Assembly (NCBI GenBank): GCA_013151235.1
Contig: JAADIO010000055.1
Coordinates: 58,834-122,833, forward strand
Direction of reading: 5' to 3'
From: Deltaproteobacteria bacterium
GTDB taxonomy: Bacteria > CG2-30-53-67
DNA: 64,000 nucleotides
Below are positions 1-9,232 of the stretch, one piece after another (positions within the stretch are counted from its first letter, which is position 1; each line of letters begins with the position of its first letter). Made by a program: the position numbers and the translations under genes. The notes under the pieces are model-generated. The model ran no database searches. It was not told the origin of the DNA and saw only the letters and a program-made list of their open reading frames with translations.

Positions 1-845
1 ATGCCGACGGCCTGCTCGTTAAGGCCGGCTCCGGCGCCGCCACCTTCGGAGTCCCGACCAGTCCCGGCGTCCCCGCTGATTATGCAAGGAACACTCTCAC
101 CGCCCCCTTCAACAATCTTGAGGCCGTGGAGAAGCTCATCGCCGAAGAGGGAGACGATATCGCCTGCATCATCGTTGAGCCGTTGCCGGGAAACATGGGC
201 GTCGTCCCCCCGAAGGCGGGTTTCCTGGAGGAACTCCGGAAGATCACGGCGGAAAAGGGGATCGTGCTGATCTTCGATGAAGTCATGTCCGGTTTCCGTG
301 TCGCCTACGGCGGCGCCCAGGAACGCTTCGGGATTACACCCGATATGACGACCCTTGGAAAGGTGATCGGCGGCGGACTTCCCGTCGGCGCCTACGGCGG
401 GAAGAAGGAGATCATGGAACAGGTCTCTCCTTCCGGCCCGGTCTACCAGGCCGGGACCCTCTCGGGGAATCCTCTCGCCATGACGGCCGGAATCGAGACC
501 CTGAAGATCCTCTCCGAACCGGGCGTCTACGACCAATTAGAGGAGAAATCGACGAAGCTCTGCAAGGGGATCCGGGAGGCCTTTGCGGAAGCCGGTGTTC
601 CCGCCTTCCACACCCAGGTGGGTGCCATGTTCTGTACCTTCTTCAACAACGGGGAAGTGACCGACTACACCTCGGCGGCCCGATCCGACACGGAACGGTT
701 CGGGAAGTACTTCCATAACATGCTGGAACAGGGGATCAACCTGGCGCCGTCCCAGTTCGAAGCGGCCTTCATGTCTCTGGCCCACTCCGATGAGGATATT
801 GCAAAGACAATCGACGCCTGCCGGAAGAGCTTACGGAAACTTTGA
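1..845 (+). CDS. hemL: Glutamate-1-semialdehyde 2,1-aminomutase, 3' part (5' end outside window)
   Basis: PLP-dependent aminotransferase that converts glutamate-1-semialdehyde to 5-aminolevulinate, the C5 route into haem, sirohaem and cobamides. The reading frame is open from base 3 and begins in the middle of the conserved core ([14 protein letters not shown]), so about 150 N-terminal residues of a family near 430 aa lie outside the window. Visible landmarks are the PLP-binding aspartate region [10 protein letters not shown] and the Schiff-base lysine in [18 protein letters not shown]. The C-terminus is complete. The stop codon (843-845) lies inside the left terminal repeat of the MITE-like element that starts at 842. 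The identification rests on near-consensus family motifs. Confidence 0.96.
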   Translation, partial: ADGLLVKAGSGAATFGVPTSPGVPADYARNTLTAPFNNLEAVEKLIAEEGDDIACIIVEPLPGNMGVVPPKAGFLEELRKITAEKGIVLIFDEVMSGFRVAYGGAQERFGITPDMTTLGKVIGGGLPVGAYGGKKEIMEQVSPSGPVYQAGTLSGNPLAMTAGIETLKILSEPGVYDQLEEKSTKLCKGIREAFAEAGVPAFHTQVGAMFCTFFNNGEVTDYTSAARSDTERFGKYFHNMLEQGINLAPSQFEAAFMSLAHSDEDIAKTIDACRKSLRKL

Positions 846-1025
846 TGAAGTCGTAAAAAGTCACGAAGCCCTTCGACAGGCTCAGGACGAACGGTATAAG
901 TGGTTGATATTCCGTTCGTGTGGTTCGGCGAGCTTCCGAGCATGGTGAGCTTGCCGAACCACATGCTCGGTAGCTTGTCGAACCATAAACGGAATCCGGA
1001 AAATGACTTTTTACGAGACCATCAA
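842..1025. repeat. MITE-like inverted-repeat element, family 1, copy 1
   Basis: Non-coding element bounded by imperfect terminal inverted repeats. The left end carries GTCGTAAAAAGTC (850-862) and the right end GACTTTTTACGAG (1005-1017); the repeat extends outward through TTGATG / CATCAA. The interior holds short modules such as CTTCGACAGGCTCAGGACGA and AACGGAATCCGGAAAA. The same element occurs in reverse orientation at 47377-47556. No transposase ORF is inside. The left terminal repeat contains the hemL stop codon. From 1026 to the addA start at 1149 I see nothing recognisable. Confidence 0.75.
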
Positions 1026-1148
1026 CTTTAAGCTGCAACACAAGACGATTCCCTTTCCTTTCACTGCCCTTTGCCCTCTGTCGGGGGGACGGTTTTTCTT
1101 CAACACTGTGCGCTGCATACTGAAAATACGGCCCTCGTAACGAACGGT

Positions 1149-4100
1149 ATGAACGAAGAGAAAAAACCGGATCAATCCACCTTCACGCCGGACCAGAAGC
1201 GGGCGATTCACACCTTGGGACGGAATCTCTGTGTCTCCGCCGGAGCCGGGTCCGGAAAGACGACGGTCCTCGTAGAACGATTCCTCTATCTCCTCGAAGA
1301 AGGACAGTTCAAGATCAACGAAATTGCGGCGATCACCTTCACGGAAAAGGCCGCCGGCCAGATGAAGGAGAAGATCCGGAAGAAGCTACTGGATCGGATG
1401 GAGAGAGCAGCAACTCCGGAGGAACGCCGCCGCATGGAAACCCGTTACCGTGAGGCCGGCTCCGCATGGATTCACACAATTCACGGACTTTGCACCCGCA
1501 TCCTAAAGGAACAGGCGGTCGCTGCCGGGATCGACCCCGGCTATCTGACCCTCGACGAAACGGAAACCCTCCTTCTTCTCCACAAGACACTGAAATCCTT
1601 TATCGTAAACCGCCTGAATCAGGGGAAAGCGTCGATGGTGCGGCTTCTCTCCGCATACGGACTGGAGAAGACCCGGAAAATACTTACGGCCCTGGTTCAA
1701 AGGCGCGTCGATGCCGCCCCCTGGATCAATATCTATCTTAAACAATCCGATGAGGAGATCCTGCGCCCACTCTTCGAGACACGCAAAGATTTGGAGACGG
1801 AATTGAAATCGCACATCGCCCGTCTCCGGGATTACGGGGCGGACGACCCGGCAGACCGGATGGAGCAAAACCGCGTGACGGCCCTTGCCCTCCCGGATAC
1901 CGGTCCGCTCAACCCGGAAACACTGACCACCCTTCTGAAGATAGATCTTCGGGTAGGAAGCAAGAAGAAGTGGCTTTCCGGGGATCTTCCGGCCGTTAAA
2001 GCCCTGCTGAAAGAGATCAAAGACCGTGCGAAAGATCTTCTTCCCTTATACAGCGAGGAAGCAATACGGCGGGAGCCGGAACACTTCTCCGTGCCCTCTG
2101 CCGGGAACTGGATCCCTTGTTAGAGGAGTACTTGCGGGACAAGGCACAACTGGGGGTTCTCGACTTCGAGGATCTTCAGATCAAGACCCGGAACCTCCTC
2201 CGGGATCATTCCGGAATCAGGGAACACTATCGGAAGAATTTCGCCACCCTCCTCGTAGATGAACATCAGGATACCGACCCCCTGCAGATGGAGATCATCG
2301 AACTCCTTGCCGGCGGGGAGGAAGGACGGATCTTCGTGGTCGGCGATGACAAGCAGTCAATTTATGGTTTCCGCGGCGCCGACGTGACCGTCTTCCGGGA
2401 CTACCGGGCAAAGACGGCAAAGAACGGCGGGGGATGCCTGATCTCCCTGAAGACCAATTTCCGAAGCCAGGAAGAGATCCTTCGTTTCATCAATCATCTT
2501 TTTGGGAGGATCTTCCCTTCCGGCAATGAAACGATCCCCTTTGAAGGTCTCGATCCCTTCCGGAAGAGTCTGCCCAATGAACACTTCATCGAATCCTGTC
2601 TGATTGCCGCAGCCAAGGAGGAGAAAAAAACCGCCGAGGAGATCCGTCAGGAAGAAGCCGCAGCCCTGGCGCTGAGAATCCGGAGCATGGTCGACAAGGG
2701 AGAGAAACGGATCCTCTCCGACGATGGAGAACCACGGGCTGTACAGTTCGGCGATATCGCCCTCCTCTTCCGGGCCATGACCGATGTCAGGATCTATGAA
2801 GATGCACTACTTCAATACGGCATTCCCTTCACCGTGGTCAGCGGCGGCGGCTTTTTCAAAAAACAGGAGGTCCTCGACATCCTCAACTTTCTTCGCCTCC
2901 TCCTGAATCCGGAAAATGATGAGGCGCTGGCGGCTCTGCTACGAAGTCCTGCGGCCGGTGTCCGGGATGATACCCTCTACTTCATGACCCGGGGGCGGAC
3001 CCTTTCATCGGGACTGACCGTTGCGGAAGCCCTTGACGGTATCGACGATTCGGAAAAGGCGATCCTGATCCGGACCCGGAAACTTCTCGAAGATTTTCGG
3101 CACATCAAAAACCGGGTTGAGATTCCCGAGCTGATCGGCGGTTTTCTTGATCGGACAGGCTACGGGGCCGCTCTGTTGGCCGACCCCGTTTATGGTCGAC
3201 AACGCCATGCCAACCTGCAAAAACTAATGGACATGGGACGAGATTTTTCCGCCGGTCCTTTCTTCGGCCCGGCCGATTTCATCGATTACATCGACGAACT
3301 GATGGATCGAGAGACCCGGGAGGGGGAATCCCCTGTGGAGGAGGAAGGGGAAGATACCGTCAAGATTCTTTCGATCCATAAAGCCAAAGGGCTCGAATTC
3401 CCCGTCGTTATTCTTCCCGATCTCGGCAGAAATGCCGGGGGACGCGGATCAGGTTTCGTTGCAGTTGACAGGCACCTCGGGATCGGGATCAAGATCCCCG
3501 ATGGGACCGGCGGATGGTGCAGCGGGTTTCTCCGGAAACGGATCGAGGAGACCCGGGAAAAGGAAGAAATCGAAGAGGGGAAAAGACTCTTCTATGTCGC
3601 CGCCACAAGAGCGCGTGATTTCCTTGTTCTCTCCGGGCAGGTCAAGAGGTCGAAAAACCCGGGCCGGGAAGCCGCCCTTCCGATGGAGTGGCTCTGTGAG
3701 GCTCTCGGGATCACCGAGGAAAACTGCCGGGAGGAGATCTCTTACGGAGGCCGGCAAATCCGGCCCATCACCCCACCCCGGAAACCGGCCTCGGAAGCAG
3801 CGGAAACAGTCCGCTGGATCGACCGCTTTCCGGAACTGCTCTCCGGAGAGATTCCTGATCTCTCCGGACAGATTGTCGATGAGGAGTTGGCGAAACAGGT
3901 CTTCAAGAAACCCCGGTGCCGTCCCTCCCGCCGATTCACCGTCTCCCAACTGCTGCTGATCCGGAAGTGCCCCCGAATGTACGAACTGGCGACCCGTTTC
4001 GGAATCTCGGAACCTGAAGTAAAAATTCCGCCCCATGGGACCGGCGGAGAAGGAGGGCGGGAACGGGGCAGCCTGGTTCATCGCATTCTGCAACAATGGG

Positions 4101-4654
4101 ACCTCCGTCGGGAAAACCTCTCCGGGACCCTTGACCTTGAACTGGCCCGCTCCGGGTACCCGGAAACCGATCAGCAGGCAATCCGATCGGAGATCACCCC
4201 CTGGCTGGAGGTTTTTGCCCAATCCGGGACGGCCGAGGAGATCCGCCGGTCCGGGCAGGCCTATGCCGAAATCCCCTTTTACCTTAATCTGCAGGGGTAC
4301 CGGATTGAGGGGGTGATCGATAAACTCTATCGCGGCCCTTCCGGACGGCTGATGATCCTCGATTATAAAACCGACGGAATTTCAGCGGAGGAAATCGAGA
4401 CCCGGGCGGCGGAATATCGTTTGCAGCTTTCCGCCTATGCCCTGGCCGTATACCGCCTCTTCGGGGAAGAGGTCGAAACGGCCCTCGCCTTTCTCCAGCC
4501 GGGAATCATCCGCCCAATCGACCATGACCCCGGCCGGACGGAGATTGAAATCATCGAGACGATCCGGGCCATCGACGGGGTAAAGAGCCCTCTCGTGGAG
4601 CGGACCCGGTGTCTTAGCTGCGGATACAGGGAGTCCTTCTGTATGACGGGATGA
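1149..4654 (+). pseudogene. addA: AddA/RecB-like UvrD-family helicase-nuclease, interrupted by a frameshift
   Basis: Double-strand-break-processing helicase-nuclease of the AddA type, about 1,168 codons, split over two frames. The first part (from ATG 1149) carries Walker A AGAGSGKTT and runs to about 2080. The second part continues in the -1 frame through LVDEHQDTDPLQ (motif II), VVGDDKQSIYGFRGAD (III), LKTNFRSQEEIL (IV), ILSIHKAKGLEF (V), LFYVAATRARD (VI) and a C-terminal PD-(D/E)XK nuclease with MILDYKTD. Frame comparison puts the shift near 2075-2085, as if one base were missing; otherwise the gene looks full length and well conserved. The C-terminus has RKCPRMYEL and then RCLSCGYRESFC, a cysteine set like the 4Fe-4S staple of AddB/Cas4-type nucleases. 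No addB is visible. A sequencing error is as likely as true inactivation. Confidence 0.88.
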
Positions 4655-4697
4655 ACCCCGAAGGAGAGACCTTCAGGTAGCTGATAAAAATCGTGAA

Positions 4698-5111
4698 ATG
4701 AGCGCAAAGAGAATGGAATTCGTATCCGCGAAGCAAAGATGGCCGTCCCTGAAGATTCGACTCGCCCGCTCATCCTTTCGAAGCCGGTTCCGGCTGGACC
4801 CGAAGGAGTTCGCGTACCTTGCCGACAAAGGGGATGAGATCATCCGCCGCCATGGTGAGGATTTCATACGGAACCGGCTCGCCCCGGCTTCCCCGAAAAA
4901 TGACGGTCGGCAGACACCGATGAGAGGTCATCCCGTTTTCACGGCTCAGCATGCCACGGCCACCTGCTGCAGGAGCTGCCTGGCGAAGTGGCATGGAATC
5001 CCGAAGGGGGCCCCGCTGACCGATGCGGAGATCAACTATATCGTGGAGATCATCATGGCCTGGATCGGAGAACAGACAACGGATGGACAAGGAACGCTTA
5101 TTCCGCAGTGA
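4698..5111 (+). CDS. DUF4186 family protein
   Basis: Small protein of 137 aa matching my memory of the DUF4186 family: FRSRFRLDPKEFAYLADKG, DFIRNRLAPASPKNDGRQTP, MRGHPVFTAQHATATCCRSC and LAKWHGIPKGAPLTDAEINY. The histidines and the CCRSC cluster suggest metal binding, but the family has no established function. No clear ribosome binding site precedes ATG 4698; ATG 4713 is an alternative. It follows the addA stop by 43 bases, so it may share its transcript. The last 14 bases overlap the 3' end of the convergent rlpA gene. Confidence 0.85.
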   Translation: MSAKRMEFVSAKQRWPSLKIRLARSSFRSRFRLDPKEFAYLADKGDEIIRRHGEDFIRNRLAPASPKNDGRQTPMRGHPVFTAQHATATCCRSCLAKWHGIPKGAPLTDAEINYIVEIIMAWIGEQTTDGQGTLIPQ

Positions 5112-5817
5112 CAAAGGTGGAAAAACGGATCGCCTCAAGTTTCCGTGCAAGATGACGGGCATCTGCTTCACGGAGAAACCGGCCGATCCGTACCCGGTAA
5201 TAGATTTTTCGGCCGTTGTCCCACCGGCGAAGATGGACATCCTTGAAACGTGAGGCAAGGGTCCGCTTCAGGGCCTGGGCATTTTCTTTGTGCAGGAAGG
5301 AACCGACCTGTACCGTAAAACGAAGGGGCGTGGGGACGGCTTTCCCCCCTCTCTTGTAATAGCGGTTGTCTCCGAGAGAGAGAATCTCCACCTTCACGGG
5401 AACCACACCCTCGTCCACCATGCCGAGGGCCTTGGCCGCCCCGTAGGAAAGATCAATGATCCGGCCCCGCACATAGGGCCCCCGGTCATTGATCCGTACC
5501 GTTACGGTCCGTCCGTTGTTCCGGTTGGTGACGCGGACCCGCGTCCCCAATGGGAGGGTCTTGTGGGCGGCCGAGATACCATACATATTGTAGACCTCAC
5601 CGTTGGCGGTCCGCCGTCCGTGGAAGTCCTTTCCGTACCAGGAGGCGTTGCCGTACTCCACCCGGCGGCCCCCTTCAAGATGGATGCCGCCTCGATGGAC
5701 GGCACACGCCCCGGAAAACCAGAACAGCAGGAAAACGAAAAGCAAACGCAGACGATACACCGGTCCGGGGCACCCGCCGGAAAGAGGGGGATCAGAGGCC
5801 GATGATGTATTTTTCAT
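5098..5817 (-). CDS. rlpA: RlpA-like septal lytic transglycosylase lipoprotein with SPOR domain
   Basis: Outer-membrane lipoprotein that cleaves glycan strands lacking stem peptides at division sites. I chose ATG 5817 because GGGAGGGAG lies just upstream and the N-terminus then gives a signal peptide with lipobox FSGAC (lipidated Cys about residue 38). The double-psi beta-barrel spans about 55-145 (YGNASWYGKDFHGRRTANGE), with the likely catalytic pair H85 in SAAHKTLPLG and D111 in INDRGPY. A SPOR peptidoglycan-binding domain spans about 166-239 (FTVQVGSFLHKENAQALK). The start overlaps the 3' end of pgi by 26 bases, so the two are probably co-transcribed. The 239-aa length is normal for a compact RlpA. 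Confidence 0.95.
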   Translation of the reverse strand: MKNTSSASDPPLSGGCPGPVYRLRLLFVFLLFWFSGACAVHRGGIHLEGGRRVEYGNASWYGKDFHGRRTANGEVYNMYGISAAHKTLPLGTRVRVTNRNNGRTVTVRINDRGPYVRGRIIDLSYGAAKALGMVDEGVVPVKVEILSLGDNRYYKRGGKAVPTPLRFTVQVGSFLHKENAQALKRTLASRFKDVHLRRWDNGRKIYYRVRIGRFLREADARHLARKLEAIRFSTFVTAE

Positions 5818-7231
5818 CTCCCTCCCCCAACTCGGCCATCTCTTCCTTCTGCTCTTCATAACCGGAGCGCCCCATGAGGGCATAGGTTGCGACTTTTCCG
5901 TCCTCCACACCGGGCTGGTTGAGGGGATTGATCCGGTAGAGGCCGCCGGAGAAGACCGTCTGAATCTCATACATCATGAAGAGCTGGCCCAGAGTGAAGG
6001 GATTCAACTCTTTCAGCGTCAGGGTCAGGTTGGGACGTTTATGGCGGGTCAGGGCATAGCCCGTGGCCTGCTGTTCCGCATGGATCAACTCGTTGAGGGT
6101 ATGGCCCCCCAAATAAGAGATCCCCTCCATTTCGGGATAGCTGTCCGGGATCTCCATTTTCTCCCGGAATTTTTCCAGGCCGAGAAAGGTGATCACCTTG
6201 TCGTTCGGTCCTTCCACATAGAGCTGAATCTGGGAATGCTGGTCCGTCGTCCCTAAAGATTTGACCGGTGTCTGCCCGGCAAAGACCTCCCGGCCGTCAA
6301 GGGCCTCCCGTTTCCCCAGACTTTCGGACCAGAGTTGACGATACCAGTCGGCAAAACCGTAGAGGGCATTGGAATAGGGCATCATCACGGAGATCCGCTT
6401 GCCCCGTTTGGCATTCAGGATATAGTGAATGGCCGCATTCAGGTAGGCCGGATTCTCCCGGAGTTTCACCTTGCGGCACCATCGCTCCATGAAGGCCGCA
6501 CCGGCGAGAAGTTCCCGGATGTTGATCCCCGATACCGCAGCGGAGAGGAGACCCACGGGGGTCAGGACGGTGAAGCGTCCCCCCACACCGTCAGGAATCA
6601 CCAGGCACGAATAACCTTCCCGGTCGGCAACCCGCTTCAGGTTTCCCCTGGAGGCGTCCGTCGTCACAATGATCCGATCCTGATGGTTCTCCCGCCCGAC
6701 GGCATCAATGAGGGCCTTCTGGCAGATCAGGAAATTGGCCATCGTCTCCGCCGTTCCGCCGGACTTTGTGATTACGTTGAAACAGGTCTTTTTCAGGTCC
6801 AGAATATCGAGCAGACCCCGCAGATTGTCCGGATCGACATTGTCCAGGACATAGATGCGCGGCGCCCGTTTACGCCCCGTCTTGGTCAACTCGTTGTAAC
6901 GGGGATGGTTGAGCGCCTGGTGCAAAGAGGTATTCCCCAGTGCGGAGCCCCCGATCCCCAGGACCACGAAACTCTCACACCGTCTACGGACCCCCTTGGC
7001 AATTTCCAGAATACCCTTTACATCCTGATCCGGTAAATCCATGAACGGAAGTTTACCACTCGATTTTTTTTCCTTGATCTGCTGGTGAATCTCTTTGGCC
7101 TCCGACTGAAGGGACTCGATCTCTCCATCAAAGACCCCGTGTTCCTCACCCATGAACGAAGCCATGACATGATTATAGTCGAGACGGACCGCCATCTCCT
7201 GTTTCCAGACCTTATTCTTATAGGAAATCAT
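5792..7231 (-). CDS. pgi: Glucose-6-phosphate isomerase
   Basis: Interconverts glucose-6-phosphate and fructose-6-phosphate in glycolysis and gluconeogenesis. The product is about 479 aa from ATG 7231 (MISYKNKVWK), chosen because GGGAGG sits seven bases upstream; the frame is open further upstream without a better site. Family motifs visible: FVVLGIGGSALGNTSL near residue 90, ITKSGGTAET (phosphate binding), GVGGRFTVLTPVGLL (PGI signature), GTTDQHSQIQLYVEGP with the conserved histidine, and GGHTLNELIHAEQQAT. The length fits the shorter bacterial PGI group. It is probably the first gene of a pgi-rlpA unit. Confidence 0.96.
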   Translation of the reverse strand: MISYKNKVWKQEMAVRLDYNHVMASFMGEEHGVFDGEIESLQSEAKEIHQQIKEKKSSGKLPFMDLPDQDVKGILEIAKGVRRRCESFVVLGIGGSALGNTSLHQALNHPRYNELTKTGRKRAPRIYVLDNVDPDNLRGLLDILDLKKTCFNVITKSGGTAETMANFLICQKALIDAVGRENHQDRIIVTTDASRGNLKRVADREGYSCLVIPDGVGGRFTVLTPVGLLSAAVSGINIRELLAGAAFMERWCRKVKLRENPAYLNAAIHYILNAKRGKRISVMMPYSNALYGFADWYRQLWSESLGKREALDGREVFAGQTPVKSLGTTDQHSQIQLYVEGPNDKVITFLGLEKFREKMEIPDSYPEMEGISYLGGHTLNELIHAEQQATGYALTRHKRPNLTLTLKELNPFTLGQLFMMYEIQTVFSGGLYRINPLNQPGVEDGKVATYALMGRSGYEEQKEEMAELGEGDEKYIIGL

Positions 7232-7392
7232 TCTGCCTCCCTTCAGGAGTTCTCTCGCCCCGGTTATTACGTACCCCACCACTTTGATGCCGGCAGTACG
7301 GATTCCGATAGGATGAAAATGAGGTTATGTTGATATTGTGTGATATTATTGGAAAATGTACCACAGAAAAGAAGATGAATCAAGAAAGTAGC

Positions 7393-7429
7393 GCAAAAAT
7401 ATTACTTCCTGCAGAAATCCTCTGCGGGG
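7393..7429 (-). terminator. Possible intrinsic terminator after the DUF89 gene
   Basis: On the minus strand a short stem (GCAGA / TCTGC at 7411-7425, flanked by CC / GG) is followed about ten bases later by ATTTTTG. It lies directly after the DUF89 stop codon (7433). The stem is short and the U-tract is not adjacent, so this is a weak call. Confidence 0.35.
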
Positions 7430-7432
7430 AAA

Positions 7433-8266
7433 TCAAAACGTCAGGACATGGCCGCCCACCCCGACCCCCAGGCTCTCCGCCACGGGAAGGCATTTGGCCT
7501 TGAGGAGGAACACAACTCCCGTCCGGATCCCGTAGAGGGTCTCGTAATGTCCCATCCCTTTGGCAATCACCAGGTCGGCACGATCCCAGACCTTTCGGAA
7601 CTCGGCCGGTGCCTCTTTCAGTGGAAGACCGATCGACGCCACGGTATGGGGGACGATGGGCACCAGACCGGAGAAACCGAGACCTTCAAGATCGACAACG
7701 GTCGCATCGTTTAATATCGGCTCCGCCTTGGGGGAGACGATCACCTCCTTGCCCATTTTGAGAAGCTGTTCCACCAGGAGCAGGTCAAAAACAACCTCGC
7801 CGCAATTATCGGTCAGGTAAAGGATCGTACGGACCTGCTCCACCTCCTGCCGAAAACGGTCAAAGTGATCGACGGCAAGCCCTTGCCGCAGTTCATCATC
7901 AAGAGTCTCCAGGGCATTCCGGGAACCGTCGACCCCGAAATCAATGGCATTACCGGCAATGGCCGCGCATACCGCGGAACGGAGCGTCAGCCCCTTTTCC
8001 CGGAGGGGGATTGCAACCTCAGAGGCAATCCGGTTGCTCTTCTCCTTCAAAGCGGCGTAGGGATCCGTCCCTGTTTTTCCCCGGATCGTCCGGTGAATCA
8101 ACGTTCCCAGTTCCGCCGGGATTTTCCCGGGGAAATCCCGTTGCAGCAGACCGAGGATCTCCTCCATCAGGGCAAGGCGTACCGCCGGATCCTCCACGGC
8201 CAGTTCCACGGCATGGGTCGCCTGATCGATGAGACAGCGCACACAAAGGTAAGTCGGAGAAATCAT
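7433..8266 (-). CDS. DUF89/ARMT1-like domain protein (predicted metal-dependent phosphatase)
   Basis: About 277 aa matching the DUF89 (damage-control phosphatase) superfamily, CxxC subgroup. Motifs: CVRCLIDQA at the N-terminus, AGNAIDFGVDG, YLTDNCGEVVFDLLLVEQL, VSPKAEPILNDAT, IAKGMGHYE and the C-terminal KCLPVAESLGVGVGG. The Asp/Asn positions in these motifs match the metal-binding site known from family structures. The substrate is unknown; characterised members dephosphorylate damaged sugar or pantetheine phosphates. I prefer ATG 8266; a TTG at 8278 in frame is the alternative. It appears monocistronic. Confidence 0.88.
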   Translation of the reverse strand: MISPTYLCVRCLIDQATHAVELAVEDPAVRLALMEEILGLLQRDFPGKIPAELGTLIHRTIRGKTGTDPYAALKEKSNRIASEVAIPLREKGLTLRSAVCAAIAGNAIDFGVDGSRNALETLDDELRQGLAVDHFDRFRQEVEQVRTILYLTDNCGEVVFDLLLVEQLLKMGKEVIVSPKAEPILNDATVVDLEGLGFSGLVPIVPHTVASIGLPLKEAPAEFRKVWDRADLVIAKGMGHYETLYGIRTGVVFLLKAKCLPVAESLGVGVGGHVLTF

Positions 8267-8517
8267 GATACGAAACAAACCTCATACCCCGGGATTCCGG
8301 AACCGTCAGGAGTAACACGGACTTCAGCCCCCAGTTTCAAAATTGAGTCATCATATCATAGCCTGTAATCCTGAAACAAGAGACAAACAGCCGACAATTC
8401 TTTGTCTGTTTTTTATCTTTACAACAGAGATGGTATAGATAATAATAACCGGATATGCATTTTCAGCGGTCACAATTTTAAGAGGTCCCGGCGTCAGGTA
8501 TTCATGAGGAGAAAATC

Positions 8518-9069
8518 ATGTTAGATCCCAAAACGGTTACTTTATATACAGGCGGTCACAAAGGCACCGAAGAATATTTTGGAATATCCGCCGAAAAGTG
8601 GGGAATGAAAGAGGTGACCTTCAACTTTGAAGGACATGAAATCAACCGTCGGCGGGGATTGAAAATCCTGTCCGAGGAGGAACTCCTGCGTGGCGCCGTC
8701 GGCCCGGACATTATCCAGAAACGTATGGAACGTACATTCGCGACCACCCCCATCATGCAGAAAATATTTCAGATCCAGTTTCATATTATCAACAACGGTT
8801 ATCAGGTTTTCGCTGTCGGCTGGTTATTGTCAAACGGAACGGTCAAAGGCGGCACCGGCTGGGGAGTGGAACTGGCAAAGTTATTCAACCGCCCGGTGCA
8901 TCTCTTTGAGCAGGAGAGGAAGGAGTGGGTCTCCTGGGTCCACAATGAGTGGATCACGGAGGAACCCGTCATCGCACATAAAACACTGGCCATGACGGGG
9001 ACACGATATTTGAGCGAAGATGGCAAAGCTGCCATAGATCAGCTCTTCGAACGGTCGTTCAATGGTTAA
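8518..9069 (+). CDS. Conserved protein resembling SLOG/YpsA-like Rossmann nucleotide-binding proteins
   Basis: 183 aa with a good ribosome binding site (GAGGAGAAAATC before ATG 8518). The N-terminus TLYTGGHKGTEEYFG and the internal VFAVGWLLSNGTVKGGTGWG look like the two glycine-rich loops of SLOG/LOG-type nucleoside-binding Rossmann folds. The C-terminal region AMTGTRYLSEDGKAAID and LFERSF also looks conserved. It has no partner gene: the flanking genes are divergent (DUF89) and convergent (DUF1641). SLOG proteins sense or process nucleotide-derived ligands in several contexts, so a ligand-sensing role is possible, but no function can be assigned. The CDS is secure; the family assignment is from motif memory. 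Confidence 0.6.
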   Translation: MLDPKTVTLYTGGHKGTEEYFGISAEKWGMKEVTFNFEGHEINRRRGLKILSEEELLRGAVGPDIIQKRMERTFATTPIMQKIFQIQFHIINNGYQVFAVGWLLSNGTVKGGTGWGVELAKLFNRPVHLFEQERKEWVSWVHNEWITEEPVIAHKTLAMTGTRYLSEDGKAAIDQLFERSFNG

Positions 9070-9232
9070 TCGCTGTCGGAAGGACCCCGGCGGACCGGTT
9101 CCTGGCATTCACGACAGCCGTTCCACGGGTCGGGAGTAAGTCCGGATGGCGGAAAACCTCAGTCTCCCCTTCCCCTCGATCCGCACATCGACCGCAACGC
9201 CCTCCCGGAGGAGGGGAAGGCCGGAAGGGGGT

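Noticed and set aside
842-1025. CRISPR-like repeats at the family 1 element
   Set aside because: The repeats are terminal and inverted with a single interior, not regularly spaced direct repeats; no cas genes are present.
2030-2125. Programmed -1 frameshift in the AddA-like gene
   Set aside because: No X-XXY-YYZ slippery sequence or adjacent pseudoknot could be seen, and AddA homologues are not known to use frameshifting.
8418-8445. Sigma-70 promoter before the SLOG-like gene (TTTACA with TAATAA)
   Set aside because: The -10 element is weak and spacing depends on which hexamer is chosen, so it was left out of the feature list.
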